Assembly (NCBI GenBank): GCA_051744605.1 | Contig: JBNJDE010000065.1 | Location: forward strand, 1-12,799 | Origin: Halanaeroarchaeum sp051744605 | GTDB lineage: Archaea > Halobacteriota > Halobacteria > Halobacteriales > Halobacteriaceae | Length of the DNA stretch: 12,799 bases | Reading direction: 5' to 3' | Shown: one piece after another, positions 12,053 to 12,799 of the stretch | Layout: each line of letters begins with the position of its first letter | Numbering within the stretch: position 1 is the first letter of the stretch | Program-made: the position numbers and the translations under genes | The notes under the pieces: model-generated | The model's database searches: none | Told to the model about the DNA's origin: nothing | What the model saw: the letters and a program-made list of their open reading frames with translations, nothing else

Positions 12053-12637
12053 ATGACACAGGGGTCAGGCCGCACGAGGCGGCAGTTACTCTCCGGGCTC
12101 ACGAGCGCGGCCGTGGTCGGCGCCCTCGCGGGCTGTGCCGATTTGCTGAGGGATGACGATGGCTCGGGGGAACCAACTGGGGAACCTGGGACGGCCGCCA
12201 CAGCTGCAGGGACCGTCACCGGGGATTCGACCACCGGTCCCGGTACCGGAACGGGCACGCAACCGGAACTCGACTTCCGCGAGGCGAACGTCGTCGACGT
12301 GGCGGTCGACGGGGAAGACGGAAGCTACACGTTCGACGTCACGCTCCACCACGACGACGATGGCGAGGACGGCTACGCGAACTGGTGGCAGGTCGAACGG
12401 GTGGACGGTACCCGACTCGGTCGGCGAGAACTCCTGCACGCACACTCCCAGCAACCGTTCACGCGGTCGGCGACCGTCGATATCCCGGCGGACGTGACCT
12501 GCGTCGTGGTCCGTGGCCACGACGAGACCCACGGGTACGGTGGGCAGTCGATGACGGTCGCTATCGAGTCGGGGGAGACCCGTGCGATAGCGCAGGGGGC
12601 AGAACGACAGCCCGTCGACGAGAGCGACTGTCCCTGA
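12053..12637 (+). CDS. Tat-exported lipoprotein of unknown function
   Basis: This 194-residue protein starts with a twin-arginine signal (TRRQLLSGL, 8-16), a hydrophobic stretch, and the lipobox LAGC (25-28), so Cys28 should be lipidated on the outer face of the membrane. An acidic then Thr/Gly-rich linker follows (31-70). The folded part (about 74-180) looks like one beta-sandwich-like domain: DGSYTFDVTLHHDDDGEDGY, WWQVERVDGTRLGRRELLHA, QPFTRSATVDIP and VRGHDETHGYGG. I recall the same DGYAxxW...LGxRxLxHxH...QPFTRS...VRxHDxxHGxGG pattern in small exported proteins of other prokaryotes but know no name or function for it. The conserved His residues could bind metal. Cys150 and Cys193 could pair. 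Confidence 0.88.
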   Translation: MTQGSGRTRRQLLSGLTSAAVVGALAGCADLLRDDDGSGEPTGEPGTAATAAGTVTGDSTTGPGTGTGTQPELDFREANVVDVAVDGEDGSYTFDVTLHHDDDGEDGYANWWQVERVDGTRLGRRELLHAHSQQPFTRSATVDIPADVTCVVVRGHDETHGYGGQSMTVAIESGETRAIAQGAERQPVDESDCP

Positions 12638-12696
12638 GCGATACGGCGGGTCTACTCGACCATCAGTGGATACCGTCGAAACGGGGACGCGTCGGG

Positions 12697-12799
12697 CTAT
12701 GAACGCGCTTCGGCGTCGGCGGTCCGATCGCGCTGTTCGAGGAATCCACCGAGGGCACCGCCCACGCTGGCGAACAGGAGTGGATACACGATGCCGGCC
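12697..12799 (-). CDS. C-terminal end of a small membrane protein (partial)
   Basis: The minus strand is open from the window edge to TAG (12699-12697) and gives 33 complete residues, AGIVYPLLFASVGGALGGFL followed by EQRDRTADAEARS. A Gly-rich transmembrane helix ends in a charged cytoplasmic tail, the usual end of a small haloarchaeal membrane protein. The 5' part is outside the window, so no family is assigned. The gene converges on the lipoprotein gene, with 59 bases between that hold no clear signal. Confidence 0.5.
   Translation of the reverse strand, partial: AGIVYPLLFASVGGALGGFLEQRDRTADAEARS

Overview
This window is a stretch of haloarchaeal chromosome. The DNA is GC-rich, the predicted proteins are rich in Asp and Glu, and the gene set is archaeal: L37Ae, RpoP, the KEOPS subunit Pcc1, prefoldin beta, TruD, Pth2, archaeal 4-phosphopantoate--beta-alanine ligase and an HTH-ThiN regulator. 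Most promoters are A/T-rich boxes about 27-30 bases ahead of the start codon, the usual haloarchaeal leaderless pattern. The genus cannot be named from the sequence. Coding density is very high, and no stretch over 300 bases lacks a gene. I see no tRNA, rRNA, CRISPR array or insertion sequence.

Left part (1-4017). The 3' end of a membrane-protein gene (+) faces pfdB and a DUF3194 gene (-). A universal stress protein gene (+, 893-1327) converges on two tandem crcB fluoride-channel genes (-, 2075-1324). A membrane-anchored HtrA-like serine protease (+, 2242-3348) then converges on a compact minus-strand operon rpl37ae-rpoP-pcc1 (4017-3345). In other archaea L37Ae, RpoP, Pcc1, prefoldin beta and DUF3194 commonly sit together. 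Here the stress-protein, crcB and protease block appears to split that group.

The most notable signal is in the leader of the crcB pair (minus strand, about 2139-2073). It folds as a fluoride (crcB-motif) riboswitch: a 5-bp P1, a 6-bp pseudoknot, a 5-bp P3 hairpin, and the GAUG and UGAUG segments that form the ion site. The aptamer's 3' strand can instead pair with the GGAG and the AUG of crcB, which suggests ligand-gated translation of a two-subunit fluoride channel. It also fixes the crcB start at 2075 rather than 2096.

Middle part (4089-6581, all -). Pth2 (peptidyl-tRNA hydrolase), TruD (tRNA pseudouridine-13 synthase) and a zinc-ribbon DUF2103 protein form a translation-related group. 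Each has a possible promoter of its own.

Right part. dcd (6680-8695, +) encodes dCTP deaminase interrupted by a 476-residue intein. The intein carries a LAGLIDADG endonuclease domain and an extra Cro-like helix-turn-helix, and it is inserted next to the deaminase active site. dcd overlaps thiR (HTH-ThiN thiamine regulator) by ATGA. Next come a coenzyme-A biosynthesis ligase and a MATE transporter (both -), a Tat-exported lipoprotein of unknown function (+), and the 3' end of a small membrane-protein gene (-) cut by the window edge.
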